From an uncultured Selenomonadaceae bacterium (GTDB lineage: Bacteria; Bacillota; Negativicutes; Selenomonadales; Selenomonadaceae), in contig CAJOMO010000004.1 in assembly GCA_905235685.1 (NCBI GenBank), forward strand, positions 1 to 53,186: 53,186 nt of DNA, read 5' to 3'. The notes under the pieces are model-generated. The model worked only from the letters and a program-made list of their open reading frames with translations. It did not search any database and was not told where the DNA came from. Positions 7,751 to 16,149 of the stretch are shown here, piece by piece. The position numbers were made by a program, and so were the translations under genes. How positions within the stretch are numbered: the stretch's first letter is position 1; each line of letters opens with the position of its first letter.

Positions 7751-9526
7751 ATGAATTTGCTCGAAGAAAAATTGAAAACTTTGCCGGAATCGCCTGGCGT
7801 GTACATTATGAAGGACGCCGCGGGAAAAATTATTTACGTCGGCAAGGCTGTTGTGTTGAAAAATCGCGTGCGTCAATATTTTCATTCAAACAAAAATCAC
7901 ACTGCCAAAGTCAAAGCGATGGTTGCAAAAATTGTTGACTTCGAAACGATTATCACGGAGTCGGAAGTCGAGGCGCTGATTTTGGAATGCAACCTGATAA
8001 AAAAATATCGCCCGCGCTACAACATTTGCCTCAAGGACGACAAAACTTATCCATATTTAAAATTAACCAATGAAAAATTTCCGCGAATAATTTTGACGCG
8101 GCGGGTTGAAAAGGACGGCGCGCGGTATTTCGGACCGTACACAAGCGGCGGCGCTGTCAAAGAAACTCTTGAACTTTTGCGCAAATTGTTTCCGCTTCGG
8201 ACGTGCAGAAATTTTCCAAATCGCCCGTGCCTGCAATTTCATATCAAGCGGTGTTTAGCGCCGTGCGTGGATAAAATTTCGCGGGAAGATTATTTTCAAT
8301 TCGTGGTGGCGGTAGGGAAATTTTTGGACGGCAAAACTGCTGAAGTCGAGCGGGATTTGGAGAGCCGGATGTTGGCGGCGGCGGAAAATTTGAATTTCGA
8401 AATGGCGGCGCGGCTCAGAGATATTTTATTGGCGGTGCGGAAAATCAGCGAGCGTCAAAAAATCGTGACGGACGCGGGCAATGTTGATGCGATTGGATTG
8501 GCGCGGCTCAATTCCGAAGTTTGCGCGCAGATTTTTTTTGTTCGTGAAGGCAAAGTTATTGGGCGCGAAAGTTTTTTGCTCAATGGCGCGGCGGACGAAA
8601 CCGATTCGCAAGCGGTTTTAAATTTTATCAAGCAATATTACAGCCAGGCGAAAATCACGGCGGAAGAAATTTTGTTGCCGACGGAACTTGACGACGAAAA
8701 AATTTTAACCGAATGGCTCAAAGTCAAGTTGACAGTTCCAAAACGCGGTGTGAAAAATTCTCTGGTTGAAATGGCGAACGAAAATGCGAAAAAATTTTTG
8801 GAAGAGCGAATTGCGCGCGCGGAATTGGCAAACGCTCAAACAATCGGCGCGGTTTCGGATTTGCAGAAATATTTGAAGTTGGCGAAATTGCCGCGGCGAA
8901 TGGAATGCTTTGATATATCGCACTTCCAGGGCGCTGAAACGGTTGCGTCAATGGTCGTCTTTGAAAACGGCGCGCCCGACAAAAAAAGTTATCGGCGATT
9001 TAAAATCAATTCGACAGAGGGCAAGCCGGACGATTTCCTGTCTATGCGCGAAGTCACCGAGCGGCGTTACGGCAAATTGGCGGCTGAAGAATTGCCGGAC
9101 TTAATCGTTATCGACGGCGGCATTGGGCAATTAAATTCGGCGCTGGAAATTATCCGCCAATTTCATAAAGACGTGCCGGTCGTTGGTTTGGCGAAACAAT
9201 TTGAATTAATTTTCGTGGAAGGCGAATCCGAGCCGATGGAATTGCCGCGCGGCTCTCAAGCGTTGTACTTAATGCAAAGAATACGCGACGAAGCCCACCG
9301 ATTTGCGATAACGTATCATAGGAAATTGCGGCGGGCGCGGAATTTAAAATCGGAGCTTGACAACATTTCTGGAATTGGGGCGAAACGTCGCGCAGAACTT
9401 TTCAAAAAATTTGGCTCGTTGCAAAAAATAAAGTCCGCCACAATCGACGAACTTTTGGAAGTACCGAGTATGAATCGCGCGGCGGCTGAGGCGTTGCAAA
9501 GATTTTTCGCCACGGTGGAAAATTAA
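7751..9526 (+). CDS. uvrC: Excinuclease ABC subunit C (UvrC)
   Basis: A 591-residue nucleotide excision repair endonuclease making both incisions around a lesion bound by UvrAB. It has the GIY-YIG domain near the N-terminus (PGVYIMKDAAGKIIYVGKA), the Cys-rich patch ending in KRCLAPCVDK, a UVR motif (NFEMAARLRDILLAV), the RNase H-like domain with FDISHFQG and VIDGGIGQL, and tandem helix-hairpin-helix motifs at the end (ISGIGAKRRAELFKKFGS). Length fits the family. ATG with AGAGGT upstream. Only 64 nt separate it from the divergent rnhA start, so the two promoters share this gap. Its stop overlaps the convergent gene by 4 nt. Confidence 0.97.
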   Translation: MNLLEEKLKTLPESPGVYIMKDAAGKIIYVGKAVVLKNRVRQYFHSNKNHTAKVKAMVAKIVDFETIITESEVEALILECNLIKKYRPRYNICLKDDKTYPYLKLTNEKFPRIILTRRVEKDGARYFGPYTSGGAVKETLELLRKLFPLRTCRNFPNRPCLQFHIKRCLAPCVDKISREDYFQFVVAVGKFLDGKTAEVERDLESRMLAAAENLNFEMAARLRDILLAVRKISERQKIVTDAGNVDAIGLARLNSEVCAQIFFVREGKVIGRESFLLNGAADETDSQAVLNFIKQYYSQAKITAEEILLPTELDDEKILTEWLKVKLTVPKRGVKNSLVEMANENAKKFLEERIARAELANAQTIGAVSDLQKYLKLAKLPRRMECFDISHFQGAETVASMVVFENGAPDKKSYRRFKINSTEGKPDDFLSMREVTERRYGKLAAEELPDLIVIDGGIGQLNSALEIIRQFHKDVPVVGLAKQFELIFVEGESEPMELPRGSQALYLMQRIRDEAHRFAITYHRKLRRARNLKSELDNISGIGAKRRAELFKKFGSLQKIKSATIDELLEVPSMNRAAAEALQRFFATVEN

Positions 9527-10014
9527 TACTGCAATTTTATCGGCGCATGTTTGCGGCTGGATTTGATTATTCGCTTGCAAATTTTTTGCTGGTACGGATT
9601 TTCAACGGCAAATTGAGCGCCTTCCGGAAACCGCCAGCTGCGCGGATAGTACACGTAGTAAAAATTATTTTTTTCGTTATAGAGCAGGGCGTATTCGCCG
9701 TACAGATTATAGCTGCCGTCGTATGCCACTTCGTAGCCGTCAAAAACAATCAGCGCGTTGCCGTTTGAAAATTTATCTTCGGTTTGTCGCGCAGAATTTA
9801 AATTCACCGCCAACATCGAGCCATCGTCGCGCGCGGTGAAAATTGGGCAATTCAAATCGCCGTTCCAATATTCGATTTTAATTCCGTCAGCCTTTTCAAA
9901 ATAATCTTCGGGGCGGAAATTAAAATTTTGCCAATCCAAATTTTTATAGCAAAAAGACACCACGGAAAAAATTATCGCCAGGATAAACCAGTCCTTATTG
10001 CTAAGTGAGGGCAT
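9523..10014 (-). CDS. Membrane-anchored hypothetical protein
   Basis: 163 residues. One N-terminal hydrophobic segment (about 8-24, DWFILAIIFSVVSFCY) is followed by a soluble region rich in Tyr, Asn and Phe, so it is probably anchored and facing outside the cytoplasm. I do not recognise a family. No convincing ribosome binding site precedes the ATG at 10014; it lies 24 nt after the Hsp70 stop, so translation may depend on the upstream gene. Context, at the end of the pseudopilin-GrpE-like-Hsp70 run, suggests a link to envelope assembly, which is inference. Confidence 0.6.
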   Translation of the reverse strand: MPSLSNKDWFILAIIFSVVSFCYKNLDWQNFNFRPEDYFEKADGIKIEYWNGDLNCPIFTARDDGSMLAVNLNSARQTEDKFSNGNALIVFDGYEVAYDGSYNLYGEYALLYNEKNNFYYVYYPRSWRFPEGAQFAVENPYQQKICKRIIKSSRKHAPIKLQY

Positions 10015-10038
10015 AAACTTGTCAATATTCTGTGCGGA

Positions 10039-11676
10039 TTAATCGGCGGAAATGCGGAGCTGATGAACGGCGCTTTTTTCAACGTCGATATCGGATTCAG
10101 TTCTCAAGAAAGTTTCAAAAACCTCGTTAGTTTTGGTGTTGACGGCTTCGACATGCACGCCGGACGCGTCGACTTTAAAAGTGACTTTAATTGGCGTGGT
10201 GCGCGAAGTTTCGGGCGGCAAATTTACAATCAATTCGCCCAAAAGTTTTACGGCGTTAGCGGGGTCGGTGGTTTGCGGGTTGCCTTCTTCGTCGACGCAG
10301 GGGATAAGCGTATCTTCGAGCGACATATTTTCGAAGGCGCGCAGTCTTACGCGTTCCTGGTTATCTTCAAGCGGGTAATAAGTTTTGCTGAAAACGGCGG
10401 GCATTTTTTCGCCAATCTTGATAAAATTTTCGAGGACGTAAACTTGCTTGCTGCCTTTGGTATCCATAACGCCAGGACCGAATGAGCGGGGCGTCTGATC
10501 TTCCACGGTGAATTTAGCGGTGAGTTGTTCGACGGCGGGCGAAATTTTTTCGTCGGAAGTATCGCCGGAAGTTTCGCCGCTTTGAACGCCGCCTTCTTCA
10601 ACAACGAGCATACTTGCGTAAATCGCCGCGCCCTTTGCAACAGCCTGGTCGGGGTCGTGTTGCTGAACTTTGCCAAGGAATTTCGCTTCAACCGCATTTT
10701 GAATCATCGGCATGTAAGTTGAGCCGCCGACTAAAAGCACGGTGTCAATTTCAATTCCAGGAATTTTATCCAGCACGCGGTCAACCAACATCATTGTCGT
10801 ATTCACAAGGTCGGAAGTCATATTTTCGAAATCTGCGCGAGAAATTGTAATTTCGGTACGCGAGCCGTTGACGTCGATACGAACTTTGGAAGACTGCTTT
10901 TTACTAAGTTTGCGTTTGGCGTCTTCAACTTTGCTGCGAATATCCTGCCGCGTTTCAACTTCAATTTCTTCGGGCGTCAAGCCGTTTTCGTCACAGCACG
11001 CGCGCAAAACGTGATTGAAAAGTCTGTCGTCCCAGTCTTTGCCGCCGAGCGTATCTTCGCCGTCGCTGGCAAGGACATTTATTTTTTGGACGTCTTTACC
11101 TTGAGCGTTTCGCGCCATCGACATTTTTATAATCGTGACGTCGAAAGTGCCGCCGCCCAAATCATAAACCAAAATTGTTCTGTCTTCTTGAAATTGACGC
11201 GCGCAGTAACTCAAAGCTGCGGCGGTTGGCTCATTAATCAAACTCAAAACGTGCAAGCCCGCCAATTCGCCCGCCTGTTTGGTTGCGCTGCGCTCTTCAA
11301 GCCCGAAATACGCAGGAACGGTTATAACGACGTTTTCAATTTCGTTGCCCTGCGATTCGACAAGATTTTTAAGGCGCGTCAAAATCAGCGCGCTAATTTC
11401 TACCGGCGTATAAGTTTTGCCGTCAAATTCGTAAGTGCGCCCGTTGGGTTTGCCAATTTCGCGTTTGACGAATTGAACAACGCGGTCGCCGTCAGTTTCA
11501 ATATTTTCTTTCGCCGCCTGTCCGACGACAACGTTATGCTCATTTTCAAAAAAAACTACCGAGGCAACCATATTGGAATCGTCTTCGTTATTGCGAATGA
11601 CTTCGGGGTTGCCGTTCGAATCCAGCCGCGCAATGCAAGAATAAGTTGTTCCAAGGTCGATACCGTAAGTGCTCAT
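10039..11676 (-). CDS. Divergent Hsp70-family chaperone lacking the helical lid
   Basis: 545 residues. The ATPase domain is intact: [59 protein letters not shown] and LVGGSTYMPMIQNA. The linker region (about 350-385) is Gly/Ser/Thr-rich and lacks a DnaK-type DVTPLSLG. A beta-type substrate-binding domain follows (about 390-530). The protein then stops, so the C-terminal helical lid of DnaK is missing, which in other Hsp70s permits fast or large-client binding. It follows a GrpE-like gene after 21 nt. No J-protein adjoins it. It resembles HscC-like specialised Hsp70s; clients are unknown, and the upstream pseudopilins are candidates. Confidence 0.88.
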   Translation of the reverse strand: MSTYGIDLGTTYSCIARLDSNGNPEVIRNNEDDSNMVASVVFFENEHNVVVGQAAKENIETDGDRVVQFVKREIGKPNGRTYEFDGKTYTPVEISALILTRLKNLVESQGNEIENVVITVPAYFGLEERSATKQAGELAGLHVLSLINEPTAAALSYCARQFQEDRTILVYDLGGGTFDVTIIKMSMARNAQGKDVQKINVLASDGEDTLGGKDWDDRLFNHVLRACCDENGLTPEEIEVETRQDIRSKVEDAKRKLSKKQSSKVRIDVNGSRTEITISRADFENMTSDLVNTTMMLVDRVLDKIPGIEIDTVLLVGGSTYMPMIQNAVEAKFLGKVQQHDPDQAVAKGAAIYASMLVVEEGGVQSGETSGDTSDEKISPAVEQLTAKFTVEDQTPRSFGPGVMDTKGSKQVYVLENFIKIGEKMPAVFSKTYYPLEDNQERVRLRAFENMSLEDTLIPCVDEEGNPQTTDPANAVKLLGELIVNLPPETSRTTPIKVTFKVDASGVHVEAVNTKTNEVFETFLRTESDIDVEKSAVHQLRISAD

Positions 11677-11697
11677 TTATAAATTTCCCCCAATTAT

Positions 11698-12273
11698 TTA
11701 TTCGTTGTTAACAATTTCAGTTTCCGGCGCAGTTTCAATCGTCGAATCGAAAACGTAAACGTCAACAAATTCGCGATAAAGCGGGCGTCCATTGCGAACG
11801 ACTCCTGCGCGACGGCTTTTGGCGATAGTATTGTGCAAAACTCTATCGTTAGTCGAAATGGTGTTGATAATTTTGGTCAACAACGGACGCCGCGGCTCGC
11901 CGATTTTGGAATTAAAAATTTCCGCGCCGTAATCGGCAAGAATATCTTCAATTTCGTCAAACATCAGCTGCAAAGTTCGACGAGTATTTTGTGAAATAGT
12001 TTCGTCGGCAAGGAGCGTTCGATATTCCACGCAAATTGCCGCCAAAGACTTTAAAATCGGCGTGAATTGTTCGCCGCGCTGTTGTTTGCGCAAATCTTCC
12101 AAATCGTTGTACATGCCTTGCCGCACTTGATTTTGAAAATTTATATTCTCGCGCAGAACTTGATTCAGCAACCGCGAATTTTTGTCCTGCTGATTGAGAA
12201 TTTCGTTAATCATTTCCACCAATTTATTTAAATCAAACTGCGCCGCGTCGAAATCTTCATTATTAGAGTCCAT
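11698..12273 (-). CDS. GrpE-like nucleotide exchange factor paired with the lidless Hsp70
   Basis: 191 residues with very strong AAGGAGG ribosome binding site. The N-terminal half is a predicted coiled coil (about 10-75, many Asn/Gln/Leu), followed by a helical region, and the C-terminus has RRAGVVRNGRPLYREFVDVYVFD, which resembles the GrpE tail pattern G-x(3)-NG-x-x-x-RPA-x-V-x-V. Overall identity to the GrpE at 1577-2146 is low. Size, fold pattern and the adjacent Hsp70 support a dedicated exchange factor. An alternative is a general coiled-coil adaptor of the Hsp70. Confidence 0.68.
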   Translation of the reverse strand: MDSNNEDFDAAQFDLNKLVEMINEILNQQDKNSRLLNQVLRENINFQNQVRQGMYNDLEDLRKQQRGEQFTPILKSLAAICVEYRTLLADETISQNTRRTLQLMFDEIEDILADYGAEIFNSKIGEPRRPLLTKIINTISTNDRVLHNTIAKSRRAGVVRNGRPLYREFVDVYVFDSTIETAPETEIVNNE

Positions 12274-12336
12274 AAGCTCGCCTCCTTCGATTTATTTTCG
12301 CAAAAAAATTCGTCAAATCGCCGCAACTTTCCTGCC

Positions 12337-12759
12337 TTACAAATCATTGACAAAGTAAACAGTTTCTTCGCCGTCGAGAACGTAAGCCAGAGCCCGCCGA
12401 TAAATTTTGCCTTCAGTAAAAACGGCGTCGCAACTCGCCACCGCCATAAAAATTGTTCCAGGTTTAGGCTCTTCGTCAATTTCTCCCGAAAAGTAGCCGT
12501 CCGTTTTGAAACGAATAGCCTCTGTCTTGCTCACAATTTGAACGGTGATATTTCCGAAAGTCATGGAAGTTAAACTCGGATTTTTAACCGCCGCAAGCAA
12601 AGCACTTTCAGCGGCGTTTTGCAGTTCAAATTCCAACTCAGAATTTCTCACGCCGCGCGAATAATTTGCCTCGAACTCTTGTACGCCTTTAATTGAAAGA
12701 GCCGCTGCCAACAGCAAACATAATCCTATGACTGTAAAAAAGCCGCGTTCGTTTTTCAT
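12337..12759 (-). CDS. Minor pseudopilin, PilX/GspK-like position
   Basis: 140 residues. It starts with a short basic leader and a class III cleavage-like site MKNERG|FFTVIGLCLLLAAALSIKG, then one hydrophobic helix and a small soluble domain. The Glu normally at position +5 of mature pilins is absent (Val), as in GspK-type tip pilins. It begins inside the stop of the previous pilin gene (ATGA overlap) with GGAG 8 nt upstream. Fourth of four pilin-like genes. It would be processed by a prepilin peptidase encoded elsewhere. Confidence 0.72.
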   Translation of the reverse strand: MKNERGFFTVIGLCLLLAAALSIKGVQEFEANYSRGVRNSELEFELQNAAESALLAAVKNPSLTSMTFGNITVQIVSKTEAIRFKTDGYFSGEIDEEPKPGTIFMAVASCDAVFTEGKIYRRALAYVLDGEETVYFVNDL

Positions 12760-13328
12760 ATTTTAAACTCCTCGCAGGCGGGCATGTAAACCGCGGTGTT
12801 AAATTTGACGCTTTGTCCGGTAACCAAACTTTCAAGTTCGAGCGTGACGTGCAAAACTTTTTCCGCCGGCTTAGAAAATTTCAGCGTCCGAACAACGGTA
12901 TCGCCGTAAAAATTATCGCCGCTCAGCGGGTTATTATGAGCCTCGCCCATTTGCCGCTTAAAGTAAATGTGAAACGCTTTGCCCTCCGCGCTGTCCACGG
13001 TGTAAATTCTTTGGCAAAAGGTATCGTAAAAACCGGAGTCATTTTTTTTAACGCTGTTGGTGTGGCAAACGAAAATCACGGTTTGAAAATCGCCCAAACC
13101 GCTAGCTTTTTTCACTTCGACGGAATGGGCGGCGCGGGCGTCATTTGAAATTCTGTCGATAATTTCTTGCGCCTCGGTTTCCAAAACATAATCGGCGACT
13201 TGTTTTTTGGCAATATCCCAAATTTTTAAATTCACCGAGCCGAGCGCATACAACAGCAAAATTAAAAGCGGCAAAGCTATCGCAAATTCCATCAGCACAA
13301 AGCCGCGCTGATTCGATTTTAAATTCAT
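12756..13328 (-). CDS. Minor pseudopilin, PilW/GspJ-like
   Basis: 190 residues. Type IV prepilin leader SNQRG|FVLMEFAIALPLLILLLYA with Glu at mature position +5, then a coiled N-terminal helix and a beta-rich soluble domain with two Cys. Third gene of the pilin operon, overlapping the fourth. PilW/GspJ assignment rests on gene order and size rather than a diagnostic motif. Confidence 0.72.
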   Translation of the reverse strand: MNLKSNQRGFVLMEFAIALPLLILLLYALGSVNLKIWDIAKKQVADYVLETEAQEIIDRISNDARAAHSVEVKKASGLGDFQTVIFVCHTNSVKKNDSGFYDTFCQRIYTVDSAEGKAFHIYFKRQMGEAHNNPLSGDNFYGDTVVRTLKFSKPAEKVLHVTLELESLVTGQSVKFNTAVYMPACEEFKI

Positions 13329-13376
13329 TAGGCTATGCGCCCTTTCATTGCAAAAAAAATTCTGCTATACTAAAAG

Positions 13377-13733
13377 CTAGGGAATAATTTTCCGGAAAAT
13401 AATTTCTTGCGGCTGATTTCGGAAAGTCCACTTGACGGTCACGGTTGCCAAATTTTCGTTAAACGCGGTATGAACTTCGAAAGTAACCGTCGAAGAATCG
13501 TCTTTGCCGCCGTTCAAACTTTTCAAATCTTCCGCGGGGATTGAGGCGCCTGAATGACTTTCCAACAGCGCGAATTGTTCTTTCGCAAGATTTATCGCCG
13601 TCAATCGGAGCGTGGAATTTCTTTGCTGAACTTTCGCCTGCGTGTTCATCAAAATCATTGCCGCCAACGAAACTATCAGCGTTAAAAATACCGCGCTCAA
13701 CAGCATCAAGCCGCGCTCATTTAGGTTTTTCAT
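13377..13733 (-). CDS. Minor pseudopilin, PilV/GspI-like
   Basis: 118 residues. Leader MKNLNERG|LMLLSAVFLTLIVSLAAMIL followed by a helix and a short beta domain. Position +5 is Ser rather than Glu, which is unusual for a GspI-type pilin. An in-frame upstream extension of 18 residues has no pilin character, so the internal ATG is chosen; it overlaps the preceding gene by 17 nt, which fits translational coupling. Confidence 0.7.
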   Translation of the reverse strand: MKNLNERGLMLLSAVFLTLIVSLAAMILMNTQAKVQQRNSTLRLTAINLAKEQFALLESHSGASIPAEDLKSLNGGKDDSSTVTFEVHTAFNENLATVTVKWTFRNQPQEIIFRKIIP

Positions 13734-14232
13734 AACTTCCGCGGATTCGCCCGACGCTGTTAACGGTGATATAAGCTTTATCGCCAAATCGCGACGTCAA
13801 AGTAATTGTGCCGTCAGCCGCCCCATTGTTGGCGTTCAAGCCCTTCCCTTGACTGTCGAAAGCAATAATTTTCAATGCGGCAGGATAACTAAATTGGAAA
13901 CCGGACGCCCAAAAATGTTTGTCGATAAAATCTGTCAAGCTGTTGTTTTCGTGCTTAATCAAATAATTGGTTTTTTGAATATGCAGCCGAACTCGCCCCG
14001 CGCCGGTATCAAATACGTTGGTGAAAATCGAGACGTTGTACTTGGTTAATTTGTCGACAGAGCGCGTAAAATGCAAAGTGCTGTAGAGGCGTTTCATTTC
14101 GTAATTCAGAGAAATTTTGTCGAGGACGCGCGCCATTTTCGGAACGGTGACTGTTGCAAGAATCGCGATTATCGCCGTTGCCAAAATAATTTCGAGCGCC
14201 GCCAATCCGCGCTGATTTTTTAATTTATCCAT
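13717..14232 (-). CDS. Minor pseudopilin, FimT/GspH-like
   Basis: 171 residues. Leader KNQRG|LAALEIILATAIIAILATVTVP with Glu at +5 and the Pro near +22 of classical type IV pilins, then TLHFTRSVDKL and a beta-rich globular domain as in GspH/FimT. First gene of the leftward operon. No clear ribosome binding site precedes the ATG, and a -10-like element lies only 9 nt upstream, so its message may be leaderless. Such minor pilins prime assembly of a type IV pilus, a type II secretion pseudopilus or a DNA-uptake pilus; no assembly ATPase or platform gene is in the window. Confidence 0.78.
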   Translation of the reverse strand: MDKLKNQRGLAALEIILATAIIAILATVTVPKMARVLDKISLNYEMKRLYSTLHFTRSVDKLTKYNVSIFTNVFDTGAGRVRLHIQKTNYLIKHENNSLTDFIDKHFWASGFQFSYPAALKIIAFDSQGKGLNANNGAADGTITLTSRFGDKAYITVNSVGRIRGSYEKPK

Positions 14233-14241
14233 AACGACAAA

Positions 14242-14270
14242 AGTATATCAAATAATTTTCATTTCGTAAA
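14242..14270 (-). promoter_or_regulatory. Predicted promoter of the pseudopilin operon, near-leaderless
   Basis: On the minus strand TTTACG (14270-14265) and TATACT (14247-14242) are 17 nt apart. Transcription would begin at about 14235-14233, directly before the ATG at 14232, leaving almost no 5' leader. This agrees with the lack of a Shine-Dalgarno sequence. Confidence 0.45.
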
Positions 14271-14281
14271 GGAAGGTTTTT

Positions 14282-15052
14282 ATGCGAGACATTTTAGCGG
14301 AAATAGTTGCCGAGAAAAAATTAACAGTGGCGGCGGCGAAAATCTCAAAGCCGCTCGAACAAATTCTGCGCGAAATCCAAATCGGCAAATTCAGAATGGC
14401 GCAGGCAATTTCCAAAGGCGCGTGGTCGTTAATCGCCGAATGTAAATTGCAGTCGCCGGCGAAGGGCAGGCTCAATCAAACTCACAGCGTCCTTGAATTG
14501 GCGAAAATTTATTCGGCAAACGGCGCGGCGATGTTGTCCGTCCATACCGATAAACATTTCCTGGGCAGCAACGAAGATTTTATAAAAGTTCGCGCAGAAG
14601 TCGACCTGCCGCTCCTCCGAAAAGATTTTATTATCGACGAATACCAGATTTACGAGGCGCGGGCAATCGGCGCTGACGCCGTGCTTTTAATCGTTCGGAT
14701 TTTGACACCCGCCGAATTGAAAAAATTTTTGAGCGTAACCTGGAATTTGGGAATGAACGCGCTGATTGAAATTCACGACGAACAAGATTTGAAAATCGCG
14801 CAGGACACGGCGGCAAAATTTATCGGCATAAATAATCGTAACTTGAAAACTTTCACAACGACGATTGATAACACGCTGGAGATTTTTCCGCACGTCGACA
14901 AAAACCGCGTCATTATCAGCGAGAGCGGCGTTATGAATATTTCTGACGTTCGAAAACTGCGCGAAATTGGCTGTGACGGAATTTTGGTTGGCGAAGGGCT
15001 TGTGCGGGCTGAAAATATCGGCGAGCAGACGAAACTTTTTGCCGGAGGTTGA
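14282..15052 (+). CDS. trpC: Indole-3-glycerol phosphate synthase
   Basis: A 256-residue TIM-barrel enzyme of tryptophan synthesis, closing the indole ring of CdRP. Active-site segments are present: SLIAECKLQSPAKG (Glu and Lys, with Ala replacing the usual Ser in SPSKG), LLRKDFIID, ALIEIHDE, FIGINNRNLKTF, ISESGV and GILVGEGLV. ATG with AAAGGAAGG upstream. No other trp gene is in the window; here trpC leads an operon with glycerate kinase, galE and DUF441. Confidence 0.95.
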   Translation: MRDILAEIVAEKKLTVAAAKISKPLEQILREIQIGKFRMAQAISKGAWSLIAECKLQSPAKGRLNQTHSVLELAKIYSANGAAMLSVHTDKHFLGSNEDFIKVRAEVDLPLLRKDFIIDEYQIYEARAIGADAVLLIVRILTPAELKKFLSVTWNLGMNALIEIHDEQDLKIAQDTAAKFIGINNRNLKTFTTTIDNTLEIFPHVDKNRVIISESGVMNISDVRKLREIGCDGILVGEGLVRAENIGEQTKLFAGG

Positions 15053-15055
15053 GCG

Positions 15056-16138
15056 ATGAAAATTGTTGTGGCGATTGACAGTTTCAAGGGCTGTTTGACG
15101 AGTTTGGAGGCGGGGCGCGCGGCTGAAATTGGTATTCGAAATGCTGACGAAAATATTTGCGTGAAAGTTTATCCGTTGGCGGACGGCGGCGAGGGCACGT
15201 GCAAAACTCTGACTGACGGCTTGAGCGGCGAAATTAAAACTGTTGAAGTTACCGGCGCACTCGGCGAAAAAATTTCCGCTGAATACGGCAAGATTGGAGA
15301 TTTGGCGGTAATGGAAATGGCGTCGGCAGCGGGGCTTGCGCTCGTTCCCGAAAATCTTAGAAACCCGCTAAATACAACAACTTTTGGCGTGGGCGAAATG
15401 ATTCTTCGCGCAGTGCAGGACGGTTGCAAAAATTTTATCATTGGGATTGGCGGCAGTGCGACGAATGACTGTGGGCTGGGAATGTTGACGGCACTGGGCT
15501 TTGATTTTGGCACTGGAATTTTCGGGCGCGATTTGGCGAATGTGAAAAAAATTCAGCGCACTGATAAATTTCGCGGCTGTAAATTTCGTATTGCCTGCGA
15601 TGTGAAAAATCCGTTGACGGGCGAAAATGGCTGCAGTGCTGTTTACGCTCCGCAAAAGGGCGCGGATTCTGAAACTGTCAAACTTATGGACGGCTGGATA
15701 AAAAATTTTGCCGAACTTAGCGCGCCGGAAAAAATTTCTGTGGCGGGCGACGGCGCGGCGGGCGGTTTAGGTTTTGCGTTCAGAGTTTTTTTGAATGGGG
15801 AACTTGTGCCAGGCGTTGATTTGATTTTGGACGTGCTGAAAATTTCTGACGACCTGCGCGACGCTGATATTTTGATAACGGGCGAAGGTAAAATTGACGC
15901 TCAAACATTGCAGGGAAAAGCACCGGCGGGCGTGGCGAAATTGGCTAAATCGCTCAATCCGAAAATAAAAGTTGTGGCGATAGGCGGCGGCGTGAAAAAA
16001 TTTAATGGCGGTGCGGGAATTGACGCGGCATTTTCAATTCTGCGCGAGCCAATGGATTTAGCGGCGGCAATGCGGAAATCAACGACGCAGGAAAATATTT
16101 CGGCAACAGTCGAACAAATAATTCGGTTAATGATTTAG
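15056..16138 (+). CDS. Glycerate 2-kinase (GlxK/GarK family)
   Basis: A 360-residue kinase converting glycerate to phosphoglycerate. The family start KIVVAIDSFKGCLTSLEAG, the GGEGT motif in LADGGEGTCKTL, GIGGSATNDCG and the C-terminal ITGEGKIDAQTLQGKAP are all present. Only 3 nt separate it from trpC, with GGAGGTTGAG as the ribosome binding site inside the trpC end. The family includes 2-glycerate-forming and 3-glycerate-forming enzymes; most bacterial members of this fold make 2-phosphoglycerate. Confidence 0.94.
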   Translation: MKIVVAIDSFKGCLTSLEAGRAAEIGIRNADENICVKVYPLADGGEGTCKTLTDGLSGEIKTVEVTGALGEKISAEYGKIGDLAVMEMASAAGLALVPENLRNPLNTTTFGVGEMILRAVQDGCKNFIIGIGGSATNDCGLGMLTALGFDFGTGIFGRDLANVKKIQRTDKFRGCKFRIACDVKNPLTGENGCSAVYAPQKGADSETVKLMDGWIKNFAELSAPEKISVAGDGAAGGLGFAFRVFLNGELVPGVDLILDVLKISDDLRDADILITGEGKIDAQTLQGKAPAGVAKLAKSLNPKIKVVAIGGGVKKFNGGAGIDAAFSILREPMDLAAAMRKSTTQENISATVEQIIRLMI

Positions 16139-16149
16139 GGGGAAAATTT

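Noticed and set aside
12289..12316. Promoter (TTGACG-N16-TAAATC) for the GrpE-like/Hsp70 pair
   Set aside because: Transcription would start inside the Shine-Dalgarno sequence at 12281-12287, and the -10 match is poor.
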